63,422 nt of DNA from Wigglesworthia glossinidia (GTDB taxonomy: Bacteria; Pseudomonadota; Gammaproteobacteria; Enterobacterales; Enterobacteriaceae): assembly GCA_030827005.1 (NCBI GenBank), contig JAVBJL010000006.1:1-63422 (forward strand). Direction: 5' to 3'. Below are positions 1-9,151 of this stretch, one piece after another. Position numbers and translations under genes: made by a program. Below the pieces are notes generated by a model. That model saw nothing but the letters and a program-made list of their open reading frames with translations, was not told the origin of the DNA and ran no database searches. How positions within the stretch are numbered: position 1 is the stretch's first letter; each line of letters opens with the position of its first letter.

Positions 1-343
1 GAATATATTTATAAAATATTAGTTAATTAAATATTAAAAATAATATTAATTATATTTTTAATAAATTATTTAATTTTTAAAATGACTACTATTATTTTTT
101 TAATTTTATAAACTTTCTATTAATCTAATAATTGAAATCAAGAATATAATGTAATATTACATTAAATGTATATAGTCTGAATTTTAGTAAAAAAAATAAT
201 TAATATTTTTAATATTTAAAACATTTTCATATTAAGCTTAGATTAAATTTTTTAAAATATAGTAATAATTTTTTAAGTGTTAATTTGACTTAATTGAATA
301 TATTAAATTTATAGAAATTTTATGCATATTGAATTTTAAATTA
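1..343. other. AT-rich spacer, no gene seen
   Basis: This stretch precedes the stop codon of rluD. It is almost pure A+T with frequent stops in all frames. I see no RNA gene and no strong hairpin followed by a T-run. It is probably eroded DNA; a gene reaching in from the left edge is not visible. Confidence 0.6.
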
Positions 344-1279
344 TTATTTTTTGTTTAATTTTATTAAATTTTTAATTAAAATACGCATGTCTTCAGGAAT
401 ATTTATTTTTAATTGCATAAAGATATTTTTAATAGGATGTATAAACGTAATTTTTCTTGCATGTAACGCGTGTCTATTAATATTTAACAATGGATTATAG
501 TAATGAATTTTTTTTTGATCTATATATTTCGTATCTCCAACAATTGGATGCTGTATGTGTGCCATATGCACCCGAATTTGATGTGTTCTACCAGTTTCTA
601 AATATAACTTAATATATGTATACTGTGCAAAATTTTTAATTACTTGATAATGTGTTGTAGCTAATTTTCCATCAATACTTATTTTCATACGAGTTTTAAA
701 GTATTTATCGCGCGCAATAGGCGCGTTTATTGTTCCATGATAGATGATATTCCCATGCACAATTGCTCTGTATTCTCGTTTAATTTTTCTTTTTTTTAAT
801 GCTTTACAAAGAAGATTTTGTGCTACATATGTTTTTGCAATTATCATTAAGCCAGTAGTATTTTTATCTAATCTATGCACGATTCCGGATCTTTTTAAAT
901 ATTTTAAATCAGGATAATGAGATAATATAATATTAAGTAAAGTATGATTTTTATTTTTACATCCGGGATGTACAACTAACCCACTAGGTTTATTAATTAT
1001 AAATAAGTCTTGATCTTCGTATATAATGTTTAGATCAGTTTTTTTAAATTTAATATTGTAATTTTTTTCATTGATTGTAATTTCTATTATCTCTCCTCCT
1101 TTCATTTTTTTTTTAGGATTAATGATATATTGATTATTAACTTTTACTTGACAATTTATAATGAAATTTTTTATTTTTGTTCTAGAATATTGAGGAAATA
1201 ATAATGCTGATACTCGATCTAATCTAATATTAGATTGACTCATTTCCACTTTAGAAACTAGCAATTGTGTATTATTCAT
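344..1279 (-). CDS. rluD: 23S rRNA pseudouridine synthase D
   Basis: RluD converts uridines in the helix 69 loop of 23S rRNA (1911, 1915, 1917 in E. coli) to pseudouridine, which matters for ribosome assembly and termination. The 311-residue product has an N-terminal S4-type RNA-binding region (about 15-75) and a RluA-family catalytic domain. The signature HRLDKNTTGL, around residue 135, contains the catalytic Asp; the motif TGRTHQIRVHMAH lies further on. E. coli RluD is 326 residues, so only the C-terminal tail is shortened. The first ATG aligns with the E. coli start. The gene is divergent from bamD, as in E. coli, and the 87-nt gap must hold both promoters. The family assignment is secure; RluD rather than RluC rests on synteny and overall similarity. 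Confidence 0.95.
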   Translation of the reverse strand: MNNTQLLVSKVEMSQSNIRLDRVSALLFPQYSRTKIKNFIINCQVKVNNQYIINPKKKMKGGEIIEITINEKNYNIKFKKTDLNIIYEDQDLFIINKPSGLVVHPGCKNKNHTLLNIILSHYPDLKYLKRSGIVHRLDKNTTGLMIIAKTYVAQNLLCKALKKRKIKREYRAIVHGNIIYHGTINAPIARDKYFKTRMKISIDGKLATTHYQVIKNFAQYTYIKLYLETGRTHQIRVHMAHIQHPIVGDTKYIDQKKIHYYNPLLNINRHALHARKITFIHPIKNIFMQLKINIPEDMRILIKNLIKLNKK

Positions 1280-1354
1280 GTAATATATATTTTTATTTTA
1301 AAAAAAATTAAAATCGATGTATTATTAAAATCTATTTAATTTTTAATTTTTTTT

Positions 1355-1360
1355 GAGAAG
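1355..1360 (+). promoter_or_regulatory. Shine-Dalgarno of bamD supporting a TTG start
   Basis: The purine-rich stretch GAGAAG lies 6 nt before TTG at 1367. No ATG lies at the proper place for the signal peptide, so the spacing supports TTG as the initiation codon of bamD. Confidence 0.55.
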
Positions 1361-1366
1361 TTTATT

Positions 1367-2059
1367 TTGAAAAAATATGTAATATTGATAATTATAATCA
1401 ACTGTATTCTAATCAACTATGTATCGTGCAATGAATATTTTTATGAAAAAACTAATATAAAAAAAACACATAATCTTGATGATTATAAACTATACGGTAA
1501 TGATTATCATAAATTATATGATAATAGAAAAAAAAAATTTAAAACTTATTTGTATTTTTTGAAAAAATATCAAAATCATATTCATGCGACAACTATAAAA
1601 AAACATATTATATCAATGTACTTGAAGTATGAAAATTATGATTTGGAAAACATAGATTTATTTGATTTAACTATTAATCAGTTCATTCAATCTCATTCAG
1701 AAAGTATATATATAGATTTTTTGATTTATATCCAAGGAATGGTGTATAAAAAATACGATAAAAATTTTTCAAAATGTTTTTTTTGCATAAAAAAAATTGA
1801 TTCTAACCCTAAATATGCATATTTAGCGTTAAAATCTTTTAAAAAGATAATCAATTATTATCCGAATAGCGTTTTTTTTAAAGATGCAAAAAAATTTATT
1901 TTTATTCTTAATGAAAGAATAGCCGATTATCATTTGAAAATAATACATTTTTATATTAAAAAAAACGCTCAAATTGCATACTATAATAGAATATTAGAAG
2001 TAATCAGTAACTTCCCGAACACTAAAGCTTCAAATTCTGTATTAAAATATTTAAAATAA
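1367..2059 (+). CDS. bamD: Outer membrane assembly lipoprotein BamD
   Basis: BamD is an essential lipoprotein of the BAM complex, which inserts beta-barrel proteins in the outer membrane. The 230-residue product starts with a lipoprotein-like signal (MKKYVIL, hydrophobic core, then YVSC with Cys21). TPR-like helical repeats follow; the segment IYIQGMVYKKYDKN matches the E. coli region DYVMYMRGL, and the stretch with INYYPNS matches VRGYPNS. It is about 15 residues shorter than E. coli BamD at the C-terminus, the part that contacts BamC/BamE. The start is TTG with a good Shine-Dalgarno. Position -3 of the lipobox is Tyr instead of the usual Leu/Val/Ile. Identification rests on these matches plus the divergent rluD neighbour. 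Confidence 0.88.
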   Translation: MKKYVILIIIINCILINYVSCNEYFYEKTNIKKTHNLDDYKLYGNDYHKLYDNRKKKFKTYLYFLKKYQNHIHATTIKKHIISMYLKYENYDLENIDLFDLTINQFIQSHSESIYIDFLIYIQGMVYKKYDKNFSKCFFCIKKIDSNPKYAYLALKSFKKIINYYPNSVFFKDAKKFIFILNERIADYHLKIIHFYIKKNAQIAYYNRILEVISNFPNTKASNSVLKYLK

Positions 2060-2134
2060 TACTATATGCATATATAAAATAAATTAATTTTATCAATTTA
2101 TAGATTAATAATTATTAAAAATTTAACTCAGAAG

Positions 2135-2491
2135 GTGAATATAAGAAAAATGATAAATAATAATATTGTTAAATATATTATATATTTTATCTTATATATA
2201 AAAAATAAAAAAATTCAATGTGTATTTTTTTGTATTTTATTATATTTACAAATCGCTTTGTGGTTTGGAAAAAATAATATTATCCATTTAATAGAAATTA
2301 AAAAAGAAATTCAATTGCAATCTAAAAAAAATTTACAAAAAAAATTAAGAAATCAAGAATTAATTATCGAAATTAACTATTTAAAAAATCAAACAGATGC
2401 CATTGAAGAAAGAGCAAGAAATGAATTAAATATGATTAAACCGAATGAAGTTTACTATCGTATAATAGAAATTAAAAATATACAAAAGTAA
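2135..2491 (+). CDS. ftsB: Cell division protein FtsB
   Basis: FtsB is a small bitopic divisome protein that forms the FtsQ-FtsB-FtsL complex. One membrane helix is visible (about residues 26-44, ending in LWFGKN as in E. coli LQYSLWFGKN). A charged coiled coil follows, then the conserved block AIEERARNELNMIKPNEVYYR. The product is 118 residues against 103 in E. coli, with an extra basic N-terminus of about 25 residues. The true start is unclear: GTG at 2135 overlaps the purine stretch AGAAGG, which looks like its own Shine-Dalgarno, so ATG at 2150 is a good alternative. ispD follows 6 nt later, as in the E. coli ftsB-ispD-ispF operon. Confidence 0.9.
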   Translation: MNIRKMINNNIVKYIIYFILYIKNKKIQCVFFCILLYLQIALWFGKNNIIHLIEIKKEIQLQSKKNLQKKLRNQELIIEINYLKNQTDAIEERARNELNMIKPNEVYYRIIEIKNIQK

Positions 2492-2497
2492 ATTTTA

Positions 2498-3199
2498 ATG
2501 TACAAAAATAAGAGTTATCCTAAAATAATAGCTATTTGTCCCGCTGCAGGTATAGGTGCAAGAATGAAATACAAATATCCTAAGCAATACATAAAAATAA
2601 AAAATAAAACATTATTAGAACATTCTATTCATCTATTAGTCAAACAGATATGGATTAGAAAAATAATTATAGCTATTAATCAACAAGATCAATGGTACAA
2701 ATCATTACCTATATTAAATAATAATAAAATACATATTGTTTTTGGAGGTCAATCACGAACAGATTCAGTTAGATGTGCCTTAAAATATGTTAAAAAAACA
2801 AACTGGGTTTTAATTCACGATGCTGTACGTCCTTGTTTGCATCAAAGTGATCTTAACCAATTATTAAAGAATTTATATACTCCATCTAATGGGATGATTT
2901 TAGCTTCTCCTGTAAACGATACCATTAAAAAAGTACACGGAAATCATATTTTACATACTATCCAAAGAAAAAATTTATGGCGCGCTTTAACTCCACAAAT
3001 TTTTAATAAAAAAATTTTAGTACATTGTTTAAATACAATTTATAAAAGAGGCAAGTCTATTACGGATGAAGCAACAGCTCTTGAAGAATGCGGTTATGTA
3101 TTAAATTTAGTACAAGGAAGATCAGATAATATTAAAGTTACATATCCTGAAGATTTAAACTTTGCAAAATTTTTTATTAATTGTATTAGGAGGTTTTAA
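2498..3199 (+). CDS. ispD: 2-C-methyl-D-erythritol 4-phosphate cytidylyltransferase
   Basis: IspD couples CTP to methylerythritol 4-phosphate in the non-mevalonate isoprenoid pathway. The 233-residue protein has the N-terminal nucleotide-binding loop CPAAGIGARM followed by PKQYIKI. The family motif WVLIHDAVRPC is near residue 105, and the C-terminal block is ITDEATALE...DNIKVTYPEDL. Its length equals the E. coli enzyme (236). It lies in a tight operon after ftsB, and ispF starts 2 nt after its stop codon, so the two are surely cotranscribed. The product supplies IPP/DMAPP for quinones, undecaprenyl carrier and tRNA modification. Confidence 0.96.
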   Translation: MYKNKSYPKIIAICPAAGIGARMKYKYPKQYIKIKNKTLLEHSIHLLVKQIWIRKIIIAINQQDQWYKSLPILNNNKIHIVFGGQSRTDSVRCALKYVKKTNWVLIHDAVRPCLHQSDLNQLLKNLYTPSNGMILASPVNDTIKKVHGNHILHTIQRKNLWRALTPQIFNKKILVHCLNTIYKRGKSITDEATALEECGYVLNLVQGRSDNIKVTYPEDLNFAKFFINCIRRF

Positions 3200-3201
3200 A
3201 T

Positions 3202-3675
3202 ATGCGTATTGGTCATGGATTTGATATACATAAATTTGGCGCATATAATAAACCATTGATTTTAGGAGGAATTCATATTCCATATTTTCAAGGAGTTTTA
3301 TCACATTCAGATGGCGATGTTATTATACATGCAGTAATTGATTCTTTATTGGGAGCTTGTGCGCTAGGAGATATCGGGATGCTATTTCCTAATGATGATC
3401 CTAGATATAAAAATATAAATAGCTGCATTTTGTTGCAAATTGTTTGGAATCAAATAAAAAAAAAATATAAAATAGGAAATATCGATATTACTCTATTTCT
3501 AGAAGAACCAAAAGTATCTTACTACATTCCAAAAATATGTCTATGTATTTCTAAATGTTTAAAATGTAAATACAATCGTATTAATGTCAAATCTTCTACT
3601 ATGGAGGGTCTTGGGTATATTGGGACGCGTCAAGGTGTTGCCTCGGAAGCTGTGAGCATAATATTTTCAAATTAA
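3202..3675 (+). CDS. ispF: 2-C-methyl-D-erythritol 2,4-cyclodiphosphate synthase
   Basis: IspF cyclises CDP-methylerythritol 2-phosphate to the cyclodiphosphate. The 157-residue product has the metal ligands Asp8 and His10 in GHGFDIH and the third ligand in the HSDGDVIIHA motif. The C-terminal STMEGLGYIGTRQGV segment follows, and the length matches the family (159 in E. coli). A strong Shine-Dalgarno (AGGAGG) inside the end of ispD sits 8 nt before the ATG, which points to translational coupling. truD, surE and pcm, which follow in E. coli, are missing. Confidence 0.97.
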   Translation: MRIGHGFDIHKFGAYNKPLILGGIHIPYFQGVLSHSDGDVIIHAVIDSLLGACALGDIGMLFPNDDPRYKNINSCILLQIVWNQIKKKYKIGNIDITLFLEEPKVSYYIPKICLCISKCLKCKYNRINVKSSTMEGLGYIGTRQGVASEAVSIIFSN

Positions 3676-3733
3676 AAATTTTATAAGTAATACAATTTTT
3701 TACTGCACACCTTCTACTTATTATGTAATGACA

Positions 3734-3791
3734 AAAGAAAGCGGCAGTTATTTTATACCAATATAAAGGTTAATAAAAACCAACTTTCTTT
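3734..3791. terminator. Possible bidirectional terminator between ispF and yccA
   Basis: An 8-bp inverted repeat (AAAGAAAG at 3734-3741, CTTTCTTT at 3784-3791) flanks about 42 nt that include a small GGTT/AACC hairpin. It lies between the convergent ends of ispF and yccA, where a shared terminator is expected. There is no clean T-run and the loop is long, so this is weak. The patch is visibly less AT-rich than other spacers and could instead be a remnant of a small gene or RNA. Confidence 0.3.
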
Positions 3792-3860
3792 CATCAATTA
3801 AAATTTTTATAACATTAAATATAAATTTATTATATTTTTGATATATAATATGTTTATTTA

Positions 3861-4520
3861 CTAATTATTCTTTATACCTCCAAATATTCCTAAGAAACTT
3901 GAAAATATATTGTATATTGATACATACAAACTAACTGTTGCTCGAATATAGTTATTTTCACCACCGAAAATAATATTATTTATTTCCCATATGATTGCAA
4001 CTGAAGAAAAAATTATAAACATAATACTAATTGCTATTGATAAAGCTGAAATATGTAATATCATATTACTTATTATACAAATTAATAAAGCAACGCTACC
4101 AGAAATTAAAACGCTGGATAGTAACGATAAATCTCTTTTATTTTTCACACTATACATAGAACAAACAAAAAACACTAATGCAGTGCCAAATAAAGAAAAT
4201 GCAACATTTTTTCCGCTACTTGCAGAAAAAATTATGTTAATAATCGGCGCAATCGTGTATCCCATAAATCCGGTTAAAGCAAATGTTGCTAAAATACCTG
4301 ATTTTTTGTTAGATAAATAATTAACTAAAAATAATAAGCTATAAAATCCAATCAAAGTCGGAATTACGCCTAGGTATGGCAAATTTAATATGTTCGTAAT
4401 AGTTGCAATTAAAGCAGAAAATGCAACAGTAATTGATAAAAGCAAATACGTATTACGTAGTACTTTATGTGTAGATAACGCAGATCTACTGCGTGAAAAA
4501 ATTTCAATAGATCGATTCAT
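3861..4520 (-). CDS. yccA: Bax-inhibitor-1 family inner membrane protein YccA
   Basis: YccA is a seven-helix inner-membrane protein of the BI-1/TMBIM family. In E. coli it is a substrate and modulator of the FtsH protease and protects jammed SecY. The product is almost wholly hydrophobic, with conserved blocks STHKVLRNTY near the N-terminus and NIIFGGENNYIRATVSLY near the C-terminus, both nearly identical to E. coli. I place the start at the ATG ending at 4520: AGGA lies 7-8 nt upstream and the protein then starts MNRSIEIF, matching the E. coli MDRIVSSS start. An upstream ATG at 4586 would add 22 residues without counterpart. A tRNA-Ser gene lies just upstream, as near E. coli yccA (serT). 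Confidence 0.95.
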   Translation of the reverse strand: MNRSIEIFSRSRSALSTHKVLRNTYLLLSITVAFSALIATITNILNLPYLGVIPTLIGFYSLLFLVNYLSNKKSGILATFALTGFMGYTIAPIINIIFSASSGKNVAFSLFGTALVFFVCSMYSVKNKRDLSLLSSVLISGSVALLICIISNMILHISALSIAISIMFIIFSSVAIIWEINNIIFGGENNYIRATVSLYVSIYNIFSSFLGIFGGIKNN

Positions 4521-4677
4521 AATGTTTTCCTGAAGTTTATTTTCAATATATGATAAAAAATTTAATTTTATGAATTTTAAATGCACTATATGTTAAAATG
4601 CAAATCTTTTAAATAAAGACGAATGATCCTTTACAATTTTTTTAATTATGTTATATATTATTATATCTGAGATAATT

Positions 4678-4765
4678 GGAGGAATGGCCGAGTGGATGAA
4701 GGCGCTGGTCTTGAAAACCAGAAAAGGATCTAGTCCTTTCGTGAGTTCGAATCTCACTTCCTCCG
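4678..4765 (+). tRNA. serT: tRNA-Ser (anticodon UGA)
   Basis: The 88-nt sequence folds as a class II tRNA with acceptor stem GGAGGAA/TTCCTCC and an anticodon stem CTGGT/ACCAG around TGA. It has a long variable arm (AAAAGGATCTAGTCCTTT) and a T arm containing GTTCGAATC. It reads UCN serine codons. The 3' CCA is not encoded; the discriminator G is followed by ATA. It lies beside yccA, matching serT in E. coli. Confidence 0.97.
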
Positions 4766-4827
4766 ATAAACTTAATTTTACTGAAAAAATCTAAAAATAA
4801 AAAAATTACATACCACCTCTCTGTTAT

Positions 4828-5793
4828 TTAATTTAAATATTCTTTCACAATCGATGCAAGACATTCGATATGACAATCTTGATCATTTAAAGCCGGAATA
4901 TAATGAAATGAATTTCCTCCCGAATTTTTAAAAATAAGCTCATTTCTTATTTGTATTTCTTCTAAAGTTTCTAAACAATCCGAAGAAAAGCCAGGACAAA
5001 TTATCTGGATGTTTTTTACATTTTTTTTAGGTAAATCAGAGATTATATTTGATGTGATAGGATGAATCCACGGAATTTTTCCAAATTGTGATTGGAAACT
5101 CATAATAATTTGGTTTTTAGGATAGTCCAAGACAGATATAAGTAATTTTTTTGTTGTTTTACATCTTTCTAAATAATCATCTCCATCTTCAATATATTTT
5201 TTCGGTATTCCATGAAAAGACAGAATTAAACGCTCCGGATATCCATTCATATTAAAGGAATTTTTAATGCTTCTTTTTAAAGCATGAATGTATTTTGTAT
5301 TATCTGCGTAATCTCTAATAAAAATTACTGAAGGAATACTTCGATATTTTTTTAAAATATTTGCAACTTCATCGAAAACTGAAGCAGTTGTACTGCAAGA
5401 ATATTGTGGATACAACGGTAAAATAATTAGTTTTTTTACATTATATTCTAATAACATTTTTTTTATAGCATTTTTTAATGTGGGCTCTCCATATCTCATT
5501 GCTAATTCTAAATGTATATTTGGCAAACTATTAACTAGTGCTTTTTTTTGGAGTACACTGTTTATCATTAAAGGAGACCCTTCTGATCTCCAAATTTTTT
5601 TATATAAGTTAGCTACTTTAGTAGAACGAATCGGTAAAAGATATACATGTAAGTATATTTTCCAAAATATTTTTGATATATCAATTACTCTTTTGTCGCT
5701 CAAAAAATCAGATAAGTATTTTTTCACTGATTTCTTGTTTGGCGCTTTAGGTGTACCTAAATTAACTAAAATTAATCCGGATTCAATTTTCAT
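4828..5793 (-). CDS. hemH: Ferrochelatase
   Basis: Ferrochelatase inserts Fe2+ into protoporphyrin IX, the last step of haem synthesis. The 321-residue product equals the E. coli length. It begins with GLILVNLGTPKAP, the family start motif, and has the catalytic His in ILSFHGIPKKYIEDGDDY (about 190-207). The QSQFGKIPW and CPGFSSDCLETLEEI motifs follow. It is the last gene of the minus-strand block dnaX-ybaB-htpG-adk-hemH, the E. coli order with recR lost. hemE is elsewhere in the window, so haem synthesis seems to be kept. Confidence 0.97.
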   Translation of the reverse strand: MKIESGLILVNLGTPKAPNKKSVKKYLSDFLSDKRVIDISKIFWKIYLHVYLLPIRSTKVANLYKKIWRSEGSPLMINSVLQKKALVNSLPNIHLELAMRYGEPTLKNAIKKMLLEYNVKKLIILPLYPQYSCSTTASVFDEVANILKKYRSIPSVIFIRDYADNTKYIHALKRSIKNSFNMNGYPERLILSFHGIPKKYIEDGDDYLERCKTTKKLLISVLDYPKNQIIMSFQSQFGKIPWIHPITSNIISDLPKKNVKNIQIICPGFSSDCLETLEEIQIRNELIFKNSGGNSFHYIPALNDQDCHIECLASIVKEYLN

Positions 5794-5821
5794 TTAAATT
5801 TAATTAAAAATATTTATGCTT

Positions 5822-6445
5822 TTAATTATTTATTAAAATCTTATTAATATTTTCGTGTATCTGATCGATTGTCAAAGACGCATCGATAATATGATATTTT
5901 AATTTTTTTTTTAATGTTTGTTGTTCATAAAAATCATGTAATAAAACATAATTTTTATTATATTCTTGTATTCGTATTTTCAACGTATTATTACAGTCAT
6001 CTGTGCGTTTTTTTAGCATATGATTTTTTTCATTTAATTTAAAATTTGATTGAAATGTATCATTAATATGATATATTTTACCAGATATTTTATGGATTAA
6101 TCTTCCAGAAATTCGTGGTAAAATTAATTTTTCTGGTATATATAAATCAAAGATAAAATCAATACAGATATGCCGTATGTACTTTGCTTGGCATAAAGTT
6201 CTAGGAAAACCATCTAAAATAAAACCGTTTAAACAATCTTTATTGTTTAATCTCTTTAAGATCATTTTTGTAATTATATGATCGTCAATTAAGTATCCTT
6301 TTTGCATTAGTATCTGATTCTCGTTTTTATTTTGATTACGTAATAAATCTCCGCTAGAAATTTTAGGAATATCGTATTTTTTAGAAATAATTTCTGATTG
6401 TGTTCCTTTCCCGCTTCCTGGTGGTCCAATAAAAATTATTTTCAT
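5822..6445 (-). CDS. adk: Adenylate kinase
   Basis: Adenylate kinase interconverts ATP+AMP and 2 ADP. The product starts with the P-loop GPPGSGKGTQ, followed by the AMP-binding stretch ISSGDLLR and the GFILDGFPRT motif. The LID region contains GRLIHKISGKIYHI. At 207 residues it is 7 shorter than the E. coli enzyme. It lies between htpG (38 nt upstream) and hemH (28 nt downstream) on the same strand, as in E. coli. Confidence 0.97.
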   Translation of the reverse strand: MKIIFIGPPGSGKGTQSEIISKKYDIPKISSGDLLRNQNKNENQILMQKGYLIDDHIITKMILKRLNNKDCLNGFILDGFPRTLCQAKYIRHICIDFIFDLYIPEKLILPRISGRLIHKISGKIYHINDTFQSNFKLNEKNHMLKKRTDDCNNTLKIRIQEYNKNYVLLHDFYEQQTLKKKLKYHIIDASLTIDQIHENINKILINN

Positions 6446-6483
6446 ATATTTTCCTATAATTCATTATTTTTTTTAAAATTGTT

Positions 6484-8391
6484 TCAACTAATTACATGAT
6501 TAATCAATAAAGTATTAATACGATGAATAAACTTATTTGGATCTTCTAAATTCCCACATTCAGACAGTAAAGCTTCTTCCAGTAAGAGATCGATCCAATT
6601 ATTAAATTTAATTTGATTTTTTAATTTAAAAATATATATGATTAAAGGATGTGTTGCGTTTATTTCAAAAATATATTTTATTTCAGGGCTATTTTGACCA
6701 GTTGAAATTAGTAATTTTGACATTTGTGTTGTAATATCGTTTTCGTCTGTAGTAACCGCTGCCGGTGTATTAATTAATTTTGATGTGAATCTTACATCTT
6801 TTACCCTGTCTTTTAAATAAGATTTAATTCTTAGTATCATAGAAGATAAATCTTTTTCTGATTTTTTTTGATCTGTAGTTTTATTACTAAAAATTTTTTC
6901 TAGATATGCATTATTTTTACTAATTGATTGAAATTCCATATTATTAAAAGATGTCATGTAATTCATCATCCATTCATCGATACGATCAAAAAGTAATAGA
7001 ACTTCTATATTTTTTTCTTTTAATTTTTCTAAATGTGGATTATTTTTTGCAGATAAATAATTATCTGCTGTTATATAAAATATTTTTTCTTGATTTGATT
7101 GAATACGAGAAACATAATCATCCAGTGATACGCTTTGTATTTCCGATTGAGTGTGTGTCGAAGAAAATCTAAAAAGCTTTACTATATTTGTATAATTTAA
7201 ATGATCTTCTGCAGGACCTTCTTTAAAAATTAATCCAAATTCTTTCCAAAAAACTTGATAATCATCAGGATTATTTTTAGATAAGTTATCTAACATGATT
7301 AAAATTCGTTTTGTTAAAGAATTTTTAATTATTTTTGTAATTTGATTATTTTGTAAAATTTCTCTAGATACATTGAGTGGTAAATCGTTTGAATCTATTA
7401 TTCCTTTAACAAACCTTAAATAATTAGGGATAAATTCATTAGATTGATCCATAATAAAAATTTTTTTTACATATAATTTTAGTCCGTGTTTGTGATCACG
7501 GTTCCATATATCCCATGAAGCTTTTTTTGGTATATACAGTAAGCTAGTATATTCTTGATTTCCTTCTACATGATTATGGCTCCAAGATATTGGATTATGG
7601 TCGTCATTAAAAAAATTTTTATAAAATTCTTTATACTCAATATCATTGATTTTTGATTTTTTTCTTGTCCATAATGCTTGTCCGGTATTAATTTGTTGCC
7701 AAAATATTTTTGGTGATAAATCAGAAGTGATTATTTTATTTTTTTGCGTTTCTTTTGCTTCCATTTTAATCGGAAAGCTGATGTGATTTGAATATTTACA
7801 AATAATATTTTTAATTATTGTTTCATCTGCAAATGCTATCTCTGAAGTTTTTAGAAATAACGTAATTTCTGTTCCTGTTTCTTTTTTTTTAATTTTAGAA
7901 ATTGAATATTCTCCTTGACCTTTTGATTCCCATAAAACTCCGTCGTATTCATCGGATAAAACAGATCTTGTGCGTACAGAAACTTTTTCAGAAACAATAA
8001 ATGCAGAATAAAACCCTACTCCAAATTTTCCAATTAGTTGACTATTTTTTTCGGTATTTGATTTTATAGATTGTAAAAATTCTTTTGTACCAGATTTCGC
8101 GATTGTACCTAGGTTGTCTATTATTTCGTCATAAGACATTCCAATACCGTTATCTCGTATAATAATATTTTTTTTATTTTTATCGAATGATATTAAAATA
8201 CATAATTTTTGTATTTTTTTATTTAGTTCTGGTTTTGATAAGGATAAAAATCGCAATTTATCTAGTGCATCAGAAGCATTAGAAATTAGTTCTCTTAAAA
8301 AAATTTCTTTATTAGAATATAGTGAATGAATCATTAAATGTAATAATTGCTTAACTTCAGATTGAAATTTTAAAATTTTTTTACCTTCCAT
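6484..8391 (-). CDS. htpG: Chaperone protein HtpG (Hsp90)
   Basis: HtpG is the bacterial Hsp90 ATP-dependent chaperone. The 635-residue protein shows the GHKL ATPase motifs: LRELISNASDALDKLR, DNGIGMSYDEI and GKFGVGFYSAF. The middle domain has LPLNVSREILQ, and a C-terminal dimerisation domain follows. It is 11 residues longer than E. coli HtpG (624). The gene ends in TGA at the place expected from the E. coli C-terminus, which is direct evidence that TGA is a stop in this genome. ybaB is upstream and adk downstream. Confidence 0.97.
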   Translation of the reverse strand: MEGKKILKFQSEVKQLLHLMIHSLYSNKEIFLRELISNASDALDKLRFLSLSKPELNKKIQKLCILISFDKNKKNIIIRDNGIGMSYDEIIDNLGTIAKSGTKEFLQSIKSNTEKNSQLIGKFGVGFYSAFIVSEKVSVRTRSVLSDEYDGVLWESKGQGEYSISKIKKKETGTEITLFLKTSEIAFADETIIKNIICKYSNHISFPIKMEAKETQKNKIITSDLSPKIFWQQINTGQALWTRKKSKINDIEYKEFYKNFFNDDHNPISWSHNHVEGNQEYTSLLYIPKKASWDIWNRDHKHGLKLYVKKIFIMDQSNEFIPNYLRFVKGIIDSNDLPLNVSREILQNNQITKIIKNSLTKRILIMLDNLSKNNPDDYQVFWKEFGLIFKEGPAEDHLNYTNIVKLFRFSSTHTQSEIQSVSLDDYVSRIQSNQEKIFYITADNYLSAKNNPHLEKLKEKNIEVLLLFDRIDEWMMNYMTSFNNMEFQSISKNNAYLEKIFSNKTTDQKKSEKDLSSMILRIKSYLKDRVKDVRFTSKLINTPAAVTTDENDITTQMSKLLISTGQNSPEIKYIFEINATHPLIIYIFKLKNQIKFNNWIDLLLEEALLSECGNLEDPNKFIHRINTLLINHVIS

Positions 8392-8502
8392 ATTGTTTTT
8401 CCTAACAATTTTAAATTTATTTAACTTAAAAATTTTTTGATAATTATTACGATTTATTTTTTATATTATTTAACTTTTTAAATTATTATATAATTTTTTT
8501 AT

Positions 8503-8829
8503 TTAAAATGGCATTTTAAATCCGGGTGGTAATTGCATAGCGCTTGATACTGCTGCAATTTTTTCTTTTTGTACTTCTGAAATTCTACGAATAGCATCAT
8601 TAAAAGCAGCTGCAATAAGATCTTCTAACATCTCTTTATCTGTTAATAAACTTTTATCGATTCTAACATAATTACAATTATGTGATCCATTTAATTTTAT
8701 TTTTACTAATCCTGCTCCGGATTCTCCAATTGATTCTAATCGTGCAATTTCTTCTTGCATCCATTGCATTTTTTCTTGAATTTTTTGAGCTTGTTGCATT
8801 AAATTGTTCATTCCATTTTTATCAAACAT
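8503..8829 (-). CDS. ybaB: Nucleoid-associated protein, YbaB/EbfC family
   Basis: YbaB is a small dimeric DNA-binding protein found in the nucleoid of many bacteria. The 108-residue product (109 in E. coli) has the typical start [14 protein letters not shown], then the [11 protein letters not shown] strand, and ends LPPGFKMPF as in E. coli. It sits between dnaX and htpG. In E. coli recR lies between ybaB and htpG; it is missing here. Confidence 0.95.
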   Translation of the reverse strand: MFDKNGMNNLMQQAQKIQEKMQWMQEEIARLESIGESGAGLVKIKLNGSHNCNYVRIDKSLLTDKEMLEDLIAAAFNDAIRRISEVQKEKIAAVSSAMQLPPGFKMPF

Positions 8830-9151
8830 TATTAATCTCTATGCATATTTAAACTATTATAGAATAATTAAAAAAATTATGGTATTCAAATTTATTTAAC
8901 AATGATTTTATTTTTTTAAATTAAATTTAAATATATTTTTAAAAAATAATTGCAAATACTTAATGTATTTTTAATATCAAAATAAATTTATTATTACTTT
9001 TCAAAAAATTAAATTATAATTATTTTTTGTTATAAGTAATATTTTTAGTATTTATAAATGTAAATTTAAAATCAACTAATCTTAAGCTATTAAATGCAAA
9101 AAAGTAAAGTTAATATACTTAGTAAGTACACTTAAGATTTTAATGTCTTAT
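8830..9151. other. AT-rich spacer between ybaB and dnaX
   Basis: These 322 nt separate dnaX from ybaB, which are nearly adjacent in E. coli. I see no open frame, RNA gene or clear terminator, only short AT palindromes such as CTTAAG near 9082 and 9131. The missing C-terminal part of dnaX would have lain here, so the spacer is probably its eroded remains. Confidence 0.5.

Noticed and set aside
3991..4320. Plus-strand open frame of 109 codons
   Set aside because: It is antisense to yccA, which is strongly conserved; the frame has no recognisable product.
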